A DNA stretch of 64,000 nt from Streptomyces sp. Tu 3180 (lineage in GTDB: Bacteria; Actinomycetota; Actinomycetes; Streptomycetales; Streptomycetaceae): assembly GCF_009852415.1 (NCBI RefSeq), contig NZ_WOXS01000002.1, forward strand, positions 7,356,001-7,420,000, in the 5' to 3' direction. The notes under the pieces were generated by a model. That model made no database searches and was not told where the DNA came from. It worked only from the letters and a program-made list of their open reading frames with translations. The position numbers were made by a program, and so were the translations under genes. Positions 1 to 8,087 of this stretch are shown one piece after another; the first letter of the stretch is position 1, and each line of letters opens with the position of its first letter.

Positions 1-21
1 GTCGGAATCGGCTGATGTCAC
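1..21 (-). CDS. pcaB: 3-carboxy-cis,cis-muconate cycloisomerase, first seven codons only (partial)
   Basis: A GTG at 19-21 on the minus strand overlaps the pcaG stop codon as GTGA and opens a frame reading MTSADSD up to the window edge. In Streptomyces pca operons pcaB follows pcaG, and coupling by a 4-base overlap is the normal arrangement there. The identity rests on position and this very short N-terminus, so it is an inference from operon order rather than from domain content. Confidence 0.5.
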
Positions 22-623
22 GTGAACTCCAGGAAGACCGTCTCGCCCTCGCCCTGAAGGCGGATGTCGAAACGGTAGGTGCCCTTGCCGTCGTCCTTCG
101 CGATCAGCGTGCCGCGGCGCGCCTCGTCGAGCCCGGCCAGCAGCGGGTCGGCGGCCGACGCCGCGTCGTCACCGGGCAGGTAGATGCGGGTGTACAGGTG
201 CACCAGCAGTCCGCGCGCGAAGACGCACACGCTGATGTACGGGGCGCTGTCGCCGCGCGCCCCGGGGCGCAGGGTCCGCGCGGACCAGTGGCCGTTGGCA
301 TCCGTCTGGACACGGCCCCAGCCGGTGAACTCCACGCCGTTGCGGCCCAGGAAGCCGCCGTCGGCCGGGTTGCGCCGCATCGAGCCGTCCACGCGGGACA
401 CGTTGCCGTCGGGGTCGGCGCCCCACAGCTCCAGGAAGGCGTCCGGCAGCGGGTTGCCCGCGCCGTCGTACACGTATCCCTGGAGGGCGATGGTGTCCGG
501 GTGCCCGACGGGTGCGATGTCGCCGCCGCCGGGGAAGGGCAGGGCGTGTCCGTAGAAGGGGCCGACCGTGTGCGACGGGGTGGGCAGCACGGTCTCCGGA
601 CGGCTGGTGTCGATCTTCGTCAT
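18..623 (-). CDS. pcaG: Protocatechuate 3,4-dioxygenase, alpha subunit
   Basis: This 201-residue protein is the alpha chain of the cytoplasmic non-haem Fe(III) dioxygenase that opens the protocatechuate ring between its hydroxyls to give 3-carboxy-cis,cis-muconate. It has the intradiol dioxygenase beta-sandwich fold, with HTVGPFYGHALPF near the N-terminus and GYVYDGAGNPLPDAFLELW in the core. As usual for alpha chains it lacks the iron-binding Tyr/His set, which PcaH supplies. It starts six bases after the pcaH stop and its own stop overlaps the probable pcaB start, so it belongs to the pcaIJFHGB operon and is presumably under PcaV control. The length is typical for the family. Confidence 0.96.
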   Translation of the reverse strand: MTKIDTSRPETVLPTPSHTVGPFYGHALPFPGGGDIAPVGHPDTIALQGYVYDGAGNPLPDAFLELWGADPDGNVSRVDGSMRRNPADGGFLGRNGVEFTGWGRVQTDANGHWSARTLRPGARGDSAPYISVCVFARGLLVHLYTRIYLPGDDAASAADPLLAGLDEARRGTLIAKDDGKGTYRFDIRLQGEGETVFLEFT

Positions 624-629
624 GGCTGC

Positions 630-1403
630 TCAGCGCCCTTCTTCCATCCAGGTGGCCCGCGGGCCGTCGAGCACGATGTCCCAGTGGTAGCCCATCGAGA
701 ACTCCGGCACCGACAGGTTGTGGTCGTACGTCGCGATCAGCCGCTGCCGGGCGGCGTCGTCCGTCACCGACTGGATGATCGGGTCGTACGGGAAGAGCGG
801 GTCGCTCGGGAAGTACATCTGCGTCACCAGCCGCTGGGTGAACGCGGTGCCGAAGACCGAGAAGTGGATGTGCGCCGGCCGCCAGGCGTTGAGGTGCTGG
901 CGCCACGGGTACGGGCCCGGCTGGATGGTGGTGAAGTGGTAGCGGCCCTCGTCGTCGGTGAGGGTGCGGCCCACGCCGGTGAAGTTGGGGTCGAGCGGGG
1001 CGTCGTGCTGCTCGCGCTGGTGCGCGTACCGGCCGGCCGAGTTGGCCTGCCAGATCTCGACGAGCTGACCGCGCACCGGCCGCCCGTCGCGGTCCAGCAG
1101 CCGCCCGGACACGGTGATCCGCTCGCCGATCGGCTCCCCGGTGTGCTGCCGGGTCAGATCGTTGTCGATCTCCGTGATGTCCCGCTCGCCGAAGGCGGGG
1201 GAGGACAGCTCCACCAGCTCCGGGTCCTTGGTCACGTCGATGGTGACGGGCGGCTGCTTCGGGTGCCGCAGCAGCGAGGAGCGGTAGGGCGCGTAGTCGC
1301 GCCGCGGGTGGTGCTCGACCGGGGCGCCGTCGGCGACCCGCTTCTCGTACGCGGCGTGCTCGGCCGCGATCTCCTGGTCGATGTCGTGCTGGGTGAGAGT
1401 CAT
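630..1403 (-). CDS. pcaH: Protocatechuate 3,4-dioxygenase, beta subunit
   Basis: The 257-residue beta chain carries the catalytic iron site of protocatechuate 3,4-dioxygenase. The family's ligand residues are visible: Tyr in SAGRYAHQREQH, Tyr in PGPYPW, and two His in PAHIHFSVFG. The start is the ATG at 1403 (MTLTQHDIDQE); the reading frame extends further upstream, but that part is low-complexity Arg/Pro sequence antisense to pcaF. It is separated from pcaF by 26 bases and from pcaG by six, so the two dioxygenase subunits are made from one message. Confidence 0.96.
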   Translation of the reverse strand: MTLTQHDIDQEIAAEHAAYEKRVADGAPVEHHPRRDYAPYRSSLLRHPKQPPVTIDVTKDPELVELSSPAFGERDITEIDNDLTRQHTGEPIGERITVSGRLLDRDGRPVRGQLVEIWQANSAGRYAHQREQHDAPLDPNFTGVGRTLTDDEGRYHFTTIQPGPYPWRQHLNAWRPAHIHFSVFGTAFTQRLVTQMYFPSDPLFPYDPIIQSVTDDAARQRLIATYDHNLSVPEFSMGYHWDIVLDGPRATWMEEGR

Positions 1404-1429
1404 GGGAGTCCCTGGGGCTTCCTGGGTGC

Positions 1430-2631
1430 TTAACGTTCGAGGACGAGGGCGAGGCCCTGGCCGACGCCGATGCAGAGGGTGGCGACGCCGGTGCCGGAGC
1501 CCTTGCGGGCGAGCTGGTGGGCGACGGTGCCGGCGAGGCGGGCGCCGGAGGCGCCGAGCGGGTGGCCGAGGGCGATGGCGCCGCCCTGGGGGTTGAGGAC
1601 CGCCGGGTCGAACTCGGGCCATTCGGCGAGGCAGCCCAGCACCTGGGCGGCGAACGCCTCGTTCAGCTCCAGCACGTCCAGGTCGGCGAACGTCCGGCCC
1701 GCCCTGCTCAGCGCCCGGTTGACGGCTTCGACGGGGGCGAGCCCGAAGTGGTGCGGGTCGAGTGCGCAGACGCCGGTGGCGGAGATCCGGGCCAGCGGTT
1801 CGCGGCCGGTGGCCTTCAGTCCCTCCTCGTCCACCAGCAGCAGGGCGGCGGCCCCGTCGTTGAGGGGGAGGCGTTGCCCGCGGTGACGGTGCCGTTCCCG
1901 GTGCGGAAGGACGGCTCGAGCTTGGCCATCGCCTCCAGCGAGGCGTCCGGCCGCACGCTCTCGTCGGCGGCGAACACCAGCGGCTCGCCCCTGCGCCGCG
2001 GCACCGGGACGGGCGCCAGCTCGGCGTCGAACAGGCCCTCCGCCTGCGCGGCGGCGGCCTTGCGGTGGCTGGCGAGGGCGAACTCGTCCTGCTGCTCGCG
2101 GCCGATCCTGTGCTTGTCGGCGATGAGTTCGGCCGACTCGCCCAGCGGGACGGTCCACTGCGGGTCCATGGCCGGGTTGACCATGCGCCAGCCGAGGGTG
2201 GTGGAGTACAGCTCGGCGTGCCCGGCCGGGAAGGGCCGGTCGCTCTTGGGCAGGACGTACGGCGCCCGGGTCATCGACTCGACGCCGCCCGCCACCGCGA
2301 TCGAGGCGTCCCCGACGGCGATGGCGCGGGCCGCCTGGATCACCGCCTCCAGGCCGGAGGCGCACAGCCGGTTGACGGTCACGCCCGGCACCGAGGTGGG
2401 CAGGCCGGCCAGCAGCGCGGCCATGCGGGCGACGTTGCGGTTCTCCTCGCCGGCGCCGTTGGCGTTGCCGAGGTACACGTCCTCGATCCGCGCCGGGTCC
2501 AGGGCGGGGGTGCGGGCGAGCAGGGCGCGGACGGCGTGCGCGGCCAGGTCGTCGGGGCGGACGGAGGCCAGCGCGCCGTTGTAGCGGCCGATGGGGGTGC
2601 GGACGGCGTCGACGACGTAGACGTCCCTCAT
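1430..2631 (-). CDS. pcaF: Beta-ketoadipyl-CoA thiolase, broken by an apparent one-base frameshift
   Basis: This thiolase catalyses the last step of the beta-ketoadipate pathway, cleaving beta-ketoadipyl-CoA into succinyl-CoA and acetyl-CoA. The N-terminal frame (start 2631, MRDVYVVDAVRTPIGRYNG) contains the nucleophilic Cys in VNRLCASGLEA and runs to TVTAGNASP. The C-terminal frame resumes at LNDGAAALLLVDEEG and contains ELNEAFAAQ, GHPLGASG (catalytic His) and CIGVGQG. The frames join at about 1864-1868, where a five-base C run (gene strand) would need six C to read TAGNASPLNDGAA. With that base restored the protein is about 400 residues, the normal family length, and every thiolase motif is intact. 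The start overlaps the pcaJ stop. I favour a sequencing or assembly deletion over a true pseudogene, because the rest of the operon is intact. Confidence 0.93.
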
Positions 2632-3275
2632 GAGGCGGTCTCCTCGTTGATGCGGACCTCGGCGGCGGTCTTCGCCGCGATCTCCTCGGGGCTGACGCCG
2701 GGCGCGGTCTCGACGAGGACGAGGCCGTCGTCGGTGACGTCCAGGACGCCCAGGTCGGTGACGATCCGGTTCACGCACGCCCTGCCGGTCAGCGGCAGGG
2801 CGCACTCCTCGAGGATCTTGGGACTGCCGTCCTTGGCGGTGTGGGTCATCACCACGATGACCGTGCGGGCGCCGTGCACCAGGTCCATCGCCCCGCCGAT
2901 GCCGGTGACCATCTTCCCCGGCACCGCCCAGTTGGCCAGGTCCCCGCGCGCGGAGACCTGCATGGCGCCGAGCACGGCGACGTCGATGTGCCCGCCGCGG
3001 ATCATGCCGAAGGAGAGCGCCGAGTCGAAGAAGGAAGCGCCCGGCAGGACCGTGACGGTCTCCTTGCCGGCGTTGATCAGGTCCGGGTCGACCCGGTCCT
3101 CGGCCGGGTACGGGCCGGTGCCCAGGATGCCGTTCTCGGACTCCAGGACCACCTCCACCCCCGGCGGGAGGTGATTGGGGATCAGCGTGGGCAGGCCGAT
3201 GCCGAGGTTGACGTACTGGCCGTCCCTCAGCTCGCGCGCCGCGCGGGCCGCCATCTGTTCGCGTGTCCAGGCCAT
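2628..3275 (-). CDS. pcaJ: 3-oxoadipate CoA-transferase, subunit B
   Basis: The 215-residue beta subunit of succinyl-CoA:3-oxoadipate CoA-transferase activates beta-ketoadipate with CoA from succinyl-CoA. The active-site Glu motif of class I CoA-transferases is present as LESENGILGTGP, together with NLGIGLPTLIPNHL and GGHIDVAVLGAMQV. It overlaps pcaI upstream (TGATG) and pcaF downstream (ATGA), so the three genes are probably translationally coupled. Related acetoacetate CoA-transferases look similar; the pca context decides the substrate. Confidence 0.93.
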   Translation of the reverse strand: MAWTREQMAARAARELRDGQYVNLGIGLPTLIPNHLPPGVEVVLESENGILGTGPYPAEDRVDPDLINAGKETVTVLPGASFFDSALSFGMIRGGHIDVAVLGAMQVSARGDLANWAVPGKMVTGIGGAMDLVHGARTVIVVMTHTAKDGSPKILEECALPLTGRACVNRIVTDLGVLDVTDDGLVLVETAPGVSPEEIAAKTAAEVRINEETAS

Positions 3276-4030
3276 CAGCCGCTCACCGTCCGCTTCTCGA
3301 TCTGCTTGTCGGCCGCCTGCTCCGGGGTGAGCGCGACCACGCGCTGGACGAAGATCCCCGGCAGGTGCACCGCGTCCGGGTCGATCTCTCCCGGCTCGAC
3401 CAGCTCCTCGACCTCGGCGATCGTGACCCTGCCGGCCATCGCCGCGAGCGGGTTGAAGTTGCGGGCGGACCTGTTGAACACCAGGTTCCCGTGCCGGTCG
3501 CCCCGGGCCGCCCGCACCAGCGCGAAGTCGGTGCGGATGCCGCGCTCCAGCACGTACTCGGTGCCGTCGAACGCGCGCACCTCCTTCGCGGGCGAGGCCA
3601 GCGCCACCCCGCCGGAACCGTCGTAGCGCCAGGGCAGACCCCCCTCGGCGACCTGCGTGCCCACCCCGGCCGGGGTGTAGAACGCCGGGATGCCGGCTCC
3701 GCCCGCCCGCAGCCGCTCCGCCAGCGTGCCCTGCGGGATCAGCTCCACCTCCAGCTCCCCGGCCAGGTACTGCCGGGCGAACTCCTTGTTCGCCCCGATG
3801 TAGGAACCGGTCACCCGGACGATCCGCCCCGCCGCCAGCAGCACCGCCAGCCCGGACTCCAGCGCCCCGCAGTTGTTCGACACCACCGACAGCCCGCCCA
3901 CCCCGCGCTCGTACAGCGCCTGGATCAGCACGTTCGGCACACCGCTCAGCCCGAACCCGCCCACCGCCAGCGAGGCACCGTCGGCCACGTCGGCCACCGC
4001 CTCCGCGGCCGAGGCCACCACCTTGTCCAT
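3275..4030 (-). CDS. pcaI: 3-oxoadipate CoA-transferase, subunit A
   Basis: The 251-residue alpha subunit contains the CoA-transferase glycine motif GGFGLSGVPN near the N-terminus and ARGDRHGNLVF and GRVTIAEVEELV further on. I start it at the ATG at 4030 (MDKVVASAAEAV) because the frame above it shows no family similarity and overlaps the regulatory region. It is the first gene of the leftward pca operon and is divergent from pcaV across 206 bases that contain two similar operator-like boxes. It pairs with PcaJ to form the transferase. Confidence 0.93.
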   Translation of the reverse strand: MDKVVASAAEAVADVADGASLAVGGFGLSGVPNVLIQALYERGVGGLSVVSNNCGALESGLAVLLAAGRIVRVTGSYIGANKEFARQYLAGELEVELIPQGTLAERLRAGGAGIPAFYTPAGVGTQVAEGGLPWRYDGSGGVALASPAKEVRAFDGTEYVLERGIRTDFALVRAARGDRHGNLVFNRSARNFNPLAAMAGRVTIAEVEELVEPGEIDPDAVHLPGIFVQRVVALTPEQAADKQIEKRTVSG

Positions 4031-4236
4031 CCGGGAAGTCCTCTTTCTTCCTGGTGCCCCGAGTGAATTAGTCAGGGCACTGAGTATTTTGGCGAGGTCC
4101 CCACACGCTGCCATCAGGCGAGGAGGGCGTCAAGACCCCGAAACACCCTGGTAAATCACGTGGAGGGGCAGTGGAGCGCCCGGGGGTGATCGAGATACCG
4201 TCAGTGCACTAACGAATTTCACCTCGGAGAGTGCAC
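4031..4236. promoter_or_regulatory. Divergent pcaI / pcaV regulatory region with a pair of related boxes
   Basis: This spacer separates pcaI (leftward) from pcaV (rightward). Two 20-base segments in opposite orientation match at 15 positions: 4201-4220 on the plus strand and 4064-4083 on the minus strand, sharing TCAGTGCNCTNACNAATT. The right copy contains the perfect palindrome AGTGCACT. One copy lies next to each gene start, as expected for a regulator that controls both the operon and itself. Assigning them to PcaV is inference from position and symmetry. Confidence 0.55.
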
Positions 4237-4701
4237 ATGGCCGCGGTCGACCTGACCACCCATCCCGGGCACCTGGCCCGGCGGCTCCAGCAGGCGCACC
4301 ACCTGCTGTGGAACACGATGGTCTCCGAGGAGATCACCTCGCCGCAGTTCGCCGTCCTCAACGCGCTCGTCGCCGAACCGGGCCTGGACCAGCGGACCGT
4401 GGGGGAGCGGGTGGGGCTGGACCGGTCCACCATCGCCGAGGTGATCGGCCGGCTCATCCGGCGCGGGCTGCTCGACAAGGTCCGCGATCCGCAGGACGGC
4501 CGGCGCTTCCTGCTGCGCCTCACCGACGAGGGCCTGCGCGCCCACCGCAGGCTGACGGTGCGCACCGCGCGGATGAACCAGGTCTTCCTGGCCCCGCTCG
4601 ACACCGGGGAGCAGGCCCTCTTCCTCGACCTCATGCAGCGGGTCGCGGACGCCGCCGAGGGGCTCCGCAACCCGGTGGAGCCCGCGACGGCACCCGGCTG
4701 A
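4237..4701 (+). CDS. pcaV: MarR-family regulator of the protocatechuate operon (PcaV type)
   Basis: This 154-residue winged-helix repressor is predicted to hold the pca operon off until protocatechuate binds. The start is the ATG at 4237 rather than the in-frame GTG at 4231: GGAGA at 4226-4230 is spaced six bases from the ATG. With that start the Arg in HLARRLQQAH becomes residue 15, the position known to contact protocatechuate in Streptomyces coelicolor PcaV. The MarR recognition region is visible as RVGLDRSTIAEVIGRLI, and the wing as RDPQDGRRFLLRL. It is divergent from pcaI. At its 3' side it converges on pobA, which makes the same inducer. Confidence 0.93.
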   Translation: MAAVDLTTHPGHLARRLQQAHHLLWNTMVSEEITSPQFAVLNALVAEPGLDQRTVGERVGLDRSTIAEVIGRLIRRGLLDKVRDPQDGRRFLLRLTDEGLRAHRRLTVRTARMNQVFLAPLDTGEQALFLDLMQRVADAAEGLRNPVEPATAPG

Positions 4702-4805
4702 CCGGGACGCCCGCACCCCTGGCCGTGCCCTCCCCGGCCGTGCCGCCCCGAACAGTCGGTCCGAGCCCTTTCACCGGACGCGGCCGAGGCGGCGGGGGTT
4801 CGTCG

Positions 4806-5999
4806 TCACCGGGCCCGGGCGCTGCCGTGTGCCGGGAGCGGCCAGCCGGTGTAGGCCTCGGCGAGGTAGGCGCGGCCGTGGTCCGACTCGACGACCGTGC
4901 GCAGTTCGCCGGTCTGCCGCATCCGGTCGAAGTCGCTCGCCCCGGGCTGCGGGTGCAGCATGTTCGTCATCCACCAGGAGAAGTGCTGCGCCTTCCAGAT
5001 GCGCTGCCGCGCGGTGTCCGGGAAGGCGTCGAACAGGGTCTCGTCCCGGTCGAGCAGAAGGGCGCGCAGCGCGTCGGTCAGCAGAACGACGTCGGCGACG
5101 GCGAGGTTCATCCCCTTGGCCCCGGTGGGCGGCACGGTGTGTGCCGCGTCGCCGACGAGCACCACCCGGCCGCGGCGCATCTCGTGGGCGACGAAGCTGC
5201 GGAAGCGCAGCACGTCCCGCTGGAAGATGCGGCCCTCCTGGAGCGTGGTGCCGGGGACGCGCGACTGCAGGATCTCCCACAGCCGTTCCTCGGTGTACGC
5301 CCCGGTGTCGGTCTCCGGGTCGCACTGGAAGTACATGCGCTGCACGTCGGAGCTGCGCCGGCTGATGAGCGCGAAGCCGTCCGGCGAGTTGCTGTAGATC
5401 AGCTCCTCCGCGCTGGGCGGCGCCTCGCAGAGGATGCCGAACCAGGCGAACGGGTACTCCCGGAAGTAGCCGCCGTGCGCACCGGTGACGGCTTCCCGGG
5501 TGACGCCGCGCGATCCGTCGGCGCCGACCACGACGTCGGCCTCGATCTCGACCGTGTTGCCCTCGGCGTCCTCGGCCACGACGCGCGGCCGGTCCGTCCC
5601 GGCGTCCTCCACGCGCCGGGCGGTGACTCCGAAGCGCAGGTCCTGCCCGGCGGCGAGGCGTGCGGCGACGAGATCCCGCAGCACCTCGTGCTGCGGGTAC
5701 AGCCACACGGCCCGGCCGACGGTGTCGGTGAAGTCGATCCGGTGGCCCTCGCCGCCGAAGCGGAGCTCTATGCCCTCGTGCTTCTGCCCGGCCGTGAGGA
5801 CCCGGTCCGAGGCCCCGGTCTCCGTGAGGATCTCGACGGTGCCCTGTTCCAGGATGCCCGCCCGGATGGTGGTCTCGATCTGCTCGCGGGTGCGGGAGTC
5901 GAGGACGACCGACTCGATGCCGTGCCGGGCGAGCAGGTGGGACAGCAGCAGGCCGGCGGGGCCTGCGCCGATGACGGCGACGCGGGTGCGTTCGGGCAT
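4806..5999 (-). CDS. pobA: 4-hydroxybenzoate 3-monooxygenase
   Basis: This 397-residue FAD monooxygenase hydroxylates 4-hydroxybenzoate to protocatechuate with NAD(P)H and oxygen. Visible motifs are the FAD-binding VAVIGAGPAGLLLSHLL at the N-terminus, EQIETTIRAGILEQGTVEIL, VVGADGSRG (DG motif) and GDAAHTVPPTGAKGMNLA (GD motif). The ATG at 5999 is chosen because AAGGAAAC lies just upstream; the long in-frame extension overlaps the regulator gene and is not protein-like. The length matches the family. It feeds directly into the neighbouring pca pathway, and an IclR-type gene on the same strand upstream is its likely regulator. Confidence 0.95.
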   Translation of the reverse strand: MPERTRVAVIGAGPAGLLLSHLLARHGIESVVLDSRTREQIETTIRAGILEQGTVEILTETGASDRVLTAGQKHEGIELRFGGEGHRIDFTDTVGRAVWLYPQHEVLRDLVAARLAAGQDLRFGVTARRVEDAGTDRPRVVAEDAEGNTVEIEADVVVGADGSRGVTREAVTGAHGGYFREYPFAWFGILCEAPPSAEELIYSNSPDGFALISRRSSDVQRMYFQCDPETDTGAYTEERLWEILQSRVPGTTLQEGRIFQRDVLRFRSFVAHEMRRGRVVLVGDAAHTVPPTGAKGMNLAVADVVLLTDALRALLLDRDETLFDAFPDTARQRIWKAQHFSWWMTNMLHPQPGASDFDRMRQTGELRTVVESDHGRAYLAEAYTGWPLPAHGSARAR

Positions 6000-6142
6000 G
6001 TCGTTTCCTTCGGCGCGCGGGCGGGGAACGCAGGGAGTCTGACGCCTGCCGGGCTTCGTCGGCGACACCGATTGCCATTGAACGGGAACCGGGTTCGCAC
6101 CGGACCGCGGCCCGGGCGGTGGTGACGGCGCTCCTCGGACGG
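6000..6142. promoter_or_regulatory. pobA upstream region with a candidate IclR-type operator
   Basis: The 143 bases between the IclR-type gene and pobA contain the perfect inverted repeat GAACC-G-GGTTC at 6086-6096, about 87 bases upstream of the pobA start. Short AT/GC-mixed palindromes of this kind suit IclR-family sites. Only the symmetry is seen; the link to the neighbouring regulator is inferred. Confidence 0.35.
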
Positions 6143-6898
6143 CTACGGGCCGTGCGCGCCGATCGCGGCCGAGATGGCCGAGGCCGCGGCGCGCAGCTCC
6201 GCCACCGCGTGGCGGGTCGGCGCGCCGCGCGGAAGCACGGCCGACAGCGCGGCGATCACCCGACCGCGTTCCTCGCGCACCGGCACGGCGACGCCCGTCG
6301 AGACGGTCTCGACCGACCCCGGTGCCACGACGACGCCGTCGCGGCGGATGTCGGCCAGGACGCGGCGCAGTCGCGCCGGGTCGGTCACGGTCTCCCTCGA
6401 CACCGCTTCGAGCGGCCCGGTGAGGACGCGTTCCCGCAGCTCCTCCGGGCCGTGGGCGAGCAGTACGAGACCCGACGACGAGGCGTGCAGGGGCAGCCGG
6501 CCCGCGATCCGGGTGATGTTGGCGCCCGCGTGCGGGTGCGACAGGCGCTCGATGAAGAGCGTTTCGTCGTTCTCCACCACCGCGAGCTGGGTGTGCTCCC
6601 CGATGCGGGCCTGCACGCGCTCCATGAAGGGCAGCGCCGCCTGCCGCAGCCGCAGGGCGCGGGAGCCGCGCAGGGCCAGTTCCCACAGCCGCATGCCCAG
6701 ACGCACCCGTTGCTCCTCGTCCCGCTCCAGCAGCCCGCACTCCACGAGGTCGGCCACCATCCGGTGCGCCGTGGAGGAGGGGAGCCCGGCACGCCGGCCG
6801 ATCTCCGCCGTCGTCTGCACGGTGCGGTCCGTGCCGAACGTCTCGAGGACGCGGACGATCCGCTCGGTGACCGTCTCCCCGGTGGGTGAGTTCGCCAT
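6143..6898 (-). CDS. IclR-family transcriptional regulator (PobR-like)
   Basis: The 251-residue protein has an N-terminal winged helix (AEIGRRAGLPSSTAHRMVADL as recognition region, roughly residues 28-50) and a C-terminal IclR ligand-binding domain ending in RHAVAELRAAASAISAAI. I use the ATG at 6898 (MANSPTGETVTERIV), the first residue from which family similarity is visible. The gene sits directly upstream of pobA on the same strand. IclR proteins commonly control 4-hydroxybenzoate and protocatechuate genes, so regulation of pobA is the most likely role. The stop is TAG. Confidence 0.88.
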   Translation of the reverse strand: MANSPTGETVTERIVRVLETFGTDRTVQTTAEIGRRAGLPSSTAHRMVADLVECGLLERDEEQRVRLGMRLWELALRGSRALRLRQAALPFMERVQARIGEHTQLAVVENDETLFIERLSHPHAGANITRIAGRLPLHASSSGLVLLAHGPEELRERVLTGPLEAVSRETVTDPARLRRVLADIRRDGVVVAPGSVETVSTGVAVPVREERGRVIAALSAVLPRGAPTRHAVAELRAAASAISAAIGAHGP

Positions 6899-7071
6899 CG
6901 TCCGTGCTCCTGTTCTGCTTCCGCGCCTGCCGCCGGTGACGCCGGCGGGGGTCCGGTGCACCCTGCCGCGAGGTGAGGGCCGTGCCGCGGGGGTGCGGAC
7001 CGCGCCGTGAGGGTAAGGGGCGAGCGCGCGTCGTGGCCATCCGGCTTCCGCGGTGCCGCCGCCCGCCTCGC

Positions 7072-7113
7072 CCGCCCCGCCCCGAGAGGACGTCTCCTCT
7101 CGGGGCGGGGCGG
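7072..7113. terminator. Long perfect hairpin ending the queD operon
   Basis: A 19-base-pair perfect stem (7072-7090 with 7095-7113) and a four-base loop lie 38 bases past the stop of the alpha/beta hydrolase and before the IclR gene. There is no T tract, as is usual in high-GC actinomycetes. It plausibly ends the five-gene leftward operon. Confidence 0.75.
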
Positions 7114-7150
7114 CCGAGCGGGTGGTGCCGTCACCGCCGGGCGCGGCGGT

Positions 7151-8068
7151 TCAGGTTCGCCCGCCGCCCGTGCAGCGGCGGGCGAAGTCCACGGTGCGTG
7201 CGTAGCAGTCCTCCACGTCCTCGTCGGGCAGGCCCGCCCAGAGGTGATCACCACCGTCGAGGAGCCGCAGGCCGGGACGGTGGCCGGCCTCGCGCAGGGC
7301 CTCGGCGAGGCGGACGGACTGCCGGGCGGGGACCAGGACGTCGCCGGTGCCGTGCAGGATGAGGAAGGGCGGTGCCTGGGGGCCGACGTGGGTGACCGGG
7401 CTGGCGTCGCGGGCCGCGTCGGTCCTCTCCGCCGGGGCGCCGCCGAGCAGCAGGGCCTCGAAGGTGGCCGGATCACGGGCGTCGTAGGTGCCCTCGGGGC
7501 GGTCCTCGGCGAGCGCGGGCAGGTCGGTGGGGGCGTACCAGGTGACGCAGCCGGAGACGGTGCCGGCGGGCCGGGTGAGCGCGGTCAGGGCGGCGAGGTG
7601 TCCGCCGGCGGACTCGCCCCACAGGACGGTCCGCGCGGTGTCGAGGCCGAGGCCGTCGGCGCGGGTGCGGAGCCAGTCCAGGCAGGCGGCCAGGTCGTCG
7701 GTCTGGGCGGGGTGGGACGCCTCGCCGCTGAGGCGGTAGTCGGGGCAGGCCACGGCGAACCCGGCCCGGGCGAGGCGGGCGAAGGGGCCGGGTTCCCAGT
7801 GGCGGAAGCGGGGGCCGAGGTCGTCGCGCAGGCCCGTGCGCCAGCCGCCGCCGTGGACGAAGACCACGACCGGCACGGGGCCGGCGCTGTCCTCGGGCAG
7901 CCACAGGTCGACGGTCAGCGGGCGGCTGCCGTCGCGGACGGCGTAGACGGCGCCGCGCAGGAGCCGCACGCCGTCGACGGGACGGGCGGGGTGCGGCAGG
8001 GGCAGCGCGGCCGGGTCGGGGGGTGCCGGCAGGTGCGGGGGGAGGGGAGCGGGGGCGGTGTCGGTCAT
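7151..8068 (-). CDS. Alpha/beta hydrolase (HGGG/GESAGG esterase type), candidate depside hydrolase
   Basis: This 305-residue cytoplasmic protein of the carboxylesterase/kynurenine-formamidase-like branch shows the oxyanion motif HGGGW at residues 72-76. The nucleophile elbow GESAGG places Ser at 153, with a likely catalytic Asp243 (HGTGDVLVP) and His275 (DGGDHLW). There is no signal peptide. It is the last gene of the queD operon, with a good Shine-Dalgarno sequence (AAGGAAG) before the ATG. In flavonol breakdown the quercetinase product is an ester (depside) of protocatechuate and phloroglucinol carboxylate, so an esterase here fits that step. This role is inferred from context only; the family covers many ester and amide substrates. 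Confidence 0.82.
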   Translation of the reverse strand: MTDTAPAPLPPHLPAPPDPAALPLPHPARPVDGVRLLRGAVYAVRDGSRPLTVDLWLPEDSAGPVPVVVFVHGGGWRTGLRDDLGPRFRHWEPGPFARLARAGFAVACPDYRLSGEASHPAQTDDLAACLDWLRTRADGLGLDTARTVLWGESAGGHLAALTALTRPAGTVSGCVTWYAPTDLPALAEDRPEGTYDARDPATFEALLLGGAPAERTDAARDASPVTHVGPQAPPFLILHGTGDVLVPARQSVRLAEALREAGHRPGLRLLDGGDHLWAGLPDEDVEDCYARTVDFARRCTGGGRT

Positions 8069-8087
8069 GACGGGGGGCTTCCTTCGT

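Noticed and set aside
15..1433. Long plus-strand frame opposite pcaG and pcaH
   Set aside because: Shadow of the dioxygenase genes; no family character, and both catalytic subunits are clear on the other strand.
6000..7040. Upstream extension of the pobA frame to a 744-residue protein
   Set aside because: The added part is Arg/Pro-rich and antisense or out of frame to the IclR gene; a good ribosome-binding site and the FAD motif place the start at 5999.
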